Assembly: GCF_018320785.1 (NCBI RefSeq)
Contig: NC_054873.1
Coordinates: 20,302,196-20,366,195 of the forward strand
Length of the DNA stretch: 64,000 bases
Direction: 5' to 3'
Source: Cheilinus undulatus
Taxonomy: Eukaryota > Chordata > Actinopteri > Labriformes > Labridae
In this document: positions 62,668 through 64,000 of the stretch, in pieces
How the letters are laid out: every line of letters begins with the position of its first letter
Numbering within the stretch: position 1 is the first letter of the stretch
Notes under the pieces: model-generated
Database searches by the model: none
Seen by the model: the letters and a program-made list of their open reading frames with translations, nothing else
What the model was told of the DNA's origin: nothing
Position numbers and translations under genes: made by a program

Positions 62668-64000
62668 CTGAGAGAAAAGGAGGGCAAAAGTTAAGAGCTG
62701 CGACTTTTCAGTTTTGATGCCACATCTGCGAAATATTTTCTCTGACTTTTAAAGTTCCTGTGCGGAAATTGGCACCAAGGTTTAAACTAAAATGTTAAAA
62801 CATTTTAGTTTTGATGAGAATAAAATAAAAGTAAGGCTTTAAAAAAAAAACAAACCTGTATTATTATAGAGACAAAATATCCTTTGTTATAAGAAAACAG
62901 CAAAGTAAAAAATGATCTGATTTGATTGAAGAAGACTTCACACCGTATTTCATTTTTACATCATGAGCTACATTCAAAAATCTAATATAATTAAATAAAA
63001 TTATTAGTAAAGAATACTTTATGTAAAAGTATTTCTGAAACTGTATGATGTTAATTTTTCTGGCCCTTTTGGGTCTCACCCCTGTATCCCATAGTGCTGA
63101 AAAAACTATAAACACTGAAACAAAAAAAAAACAAAACAAACAAAAAAAAAAACTAAAACCAAGCATTTCTGCAAAGTAAAAAAACAAATTAAACCACCAA
63201 ACTAGAATTTAAAAGAAAAACTAATCAAAACTTGCCATTTATTTTCTTTTTAATTTTGTGGAAACTCAGGTGATTGGCGTATAAGTGTTTGGACAAGCTT
63301 ATTCAACCATTGCTGTATGTTGTTTATGTTTGAAAAGACAATAAAAACCATTTGGAAAAAAAAAACTAATCAAAACTAAACTACATAAGAAAACAAAAAG
63401 TGAAAACAAAAAATAAAAACACAAACTAGTAAGAAAATCCCAAAATATTATAACCTTTTTTGGCACCCCCTGTAGGCAAAGTCATACCTCATATATTCTG
63501 ATTTTTGCTCTGTACATGCTGAAGGTCTTTAGGTGGAAAAAAGTATGCAAGCAATACAGAAACAGGACAAAACCTTTTTTTTTACAAAGCTCAATGTTAC
63601 AGAAGCTTTAGATGAACACGTCTGTAAATCTTATTTTATTTCATTTTCCCAAGAGAGTGGATAGTATGGTCATTTCTTGAGGAATTACCTCATTACCTTA
63701 GGGCAAACCAGTTCTGTCATCCAGACATCTTAGACAATTTTGCCATTTGGTTTCTTCCAAGCACACCTTTGCGACCCACTGAAAGCAGCCCCGCAACCCA
63801 CTTTTGGATTCCAACCCACCAGATAAGAATCCCTGCTCCATGCAAAGCATGACCCTTATTGGAAAACTTTGCCAACAAAAATGTTTAAAAGGTTATTTAG
63901 GAAGCATGCTAATAATTCGTTCATGAATCCCCCATCCCCTGGCAGTGGTTGCAGGCCATAAAAATCAACGTACAGAGAAAGTCTGTTGTTATATTGATTA
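62668..64000. other. duoxa intron, reaching the right edge
   Basis: No duoxa exon found. Contains A-rich stretches (63120-63150, 63355-63365) and, near 63765-63840, a GCGACCCACTG...GCAACCCACTTTTGG segment that looks like the tail of a fish DNA element. Confidence 0.45.

Noticed and set aside
62668-64000. Search for the upstream duoxa exons and a duox gene
   Set aside because: No segment encodes the expected N-terminal helices or peroxidase/oxidase domains; they must lie beyond the right edge.

Overview
The window is nuclear DNA of a ray-finned (teleost) fish. All genes are split by GT-AG introns, the proteins match vertebrate families along their whole length, and the non-coding space is full of typical fish DNA transposons: Tc1/mariner copies with IR/DR-type ends, hAT-like MITEs with 8-bp target duplications, and non-LTR retrotransposon scraps. 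I cannot name the species from sequence alone.

Four protein genes make up the layout. (1) adam10 (minus, coding 34633 down to 8472, 16 exons, 795 residues) is the transmembrane alpha-secretase/sheddase, with a long 3' UTR running to about 5.66 kb. (2) fan1 (minus, coding 45899 down to 36689, 13 exons, 997 residues) is the structure-specific DNA repair nuclease. (3) apba2 (plus, coding 50234 to 59427, 11 coding exons, 836 residues) is the Mint2/X11-beta adaptor. (4) duoxa (minus, about 62667 down to 60470, 5' exons beyond the right edge) is the dual-oxidase maturation factor. adam10 and fan1 point the same way, fan1 and apba2 are divergent, and apba2 and duoxa converge with apparently overlapping 3' ends. 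All four human counterparts lie on chromosome 15q, so this looks like a conserved linkage group rather than an operon-like functional unit. adam10 and apba2 products both act on APP processing and trafficking, but nothing in the sequence shows co-regulation.

The left 5.6 kb is gene-free and holds a truncated Tc1 copy, a nearly complete 1.6-kb Tc1 element with a broken transposase, and one arm of an unusual minisatellite-bearing repeat. adam10 introns carry two more Tc1 relics and three hAT-like MITEs, and a LINE-like tail lies in intron 2. fan1 introns hold a nested inverted-repeat element (39.45-41.03 kb) and the most unusual structure of the window: a 2.26-kb element (42.08-44.34 kb) whose two arms are inverted copies of a short terminal domain plus a long A-rich minisatellite of GTGGCAAAAA-like units. 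A homologous solo arm lies at 4.47-5.54 kb. The fan1-apba2 spacer holds the 5' ends of both genes and two reverse-transcriptase relics.

Other points worth checking are an enlarged His/Gln/Gly-rich ADAM10 cytoplasmic tail containing a GGH tandem repeat, a TATA box and a perfect CRE just upstream of adam10, a diverged proline-rich N-terminal half of apba2, and an uncertain duoxa C-terminus. No rRNA, tRNA, CRISPR or viral gene was recognised. Exon borders were read by eye and cross-checked by reading phase; family names for repeats are from memory and not from a database search.
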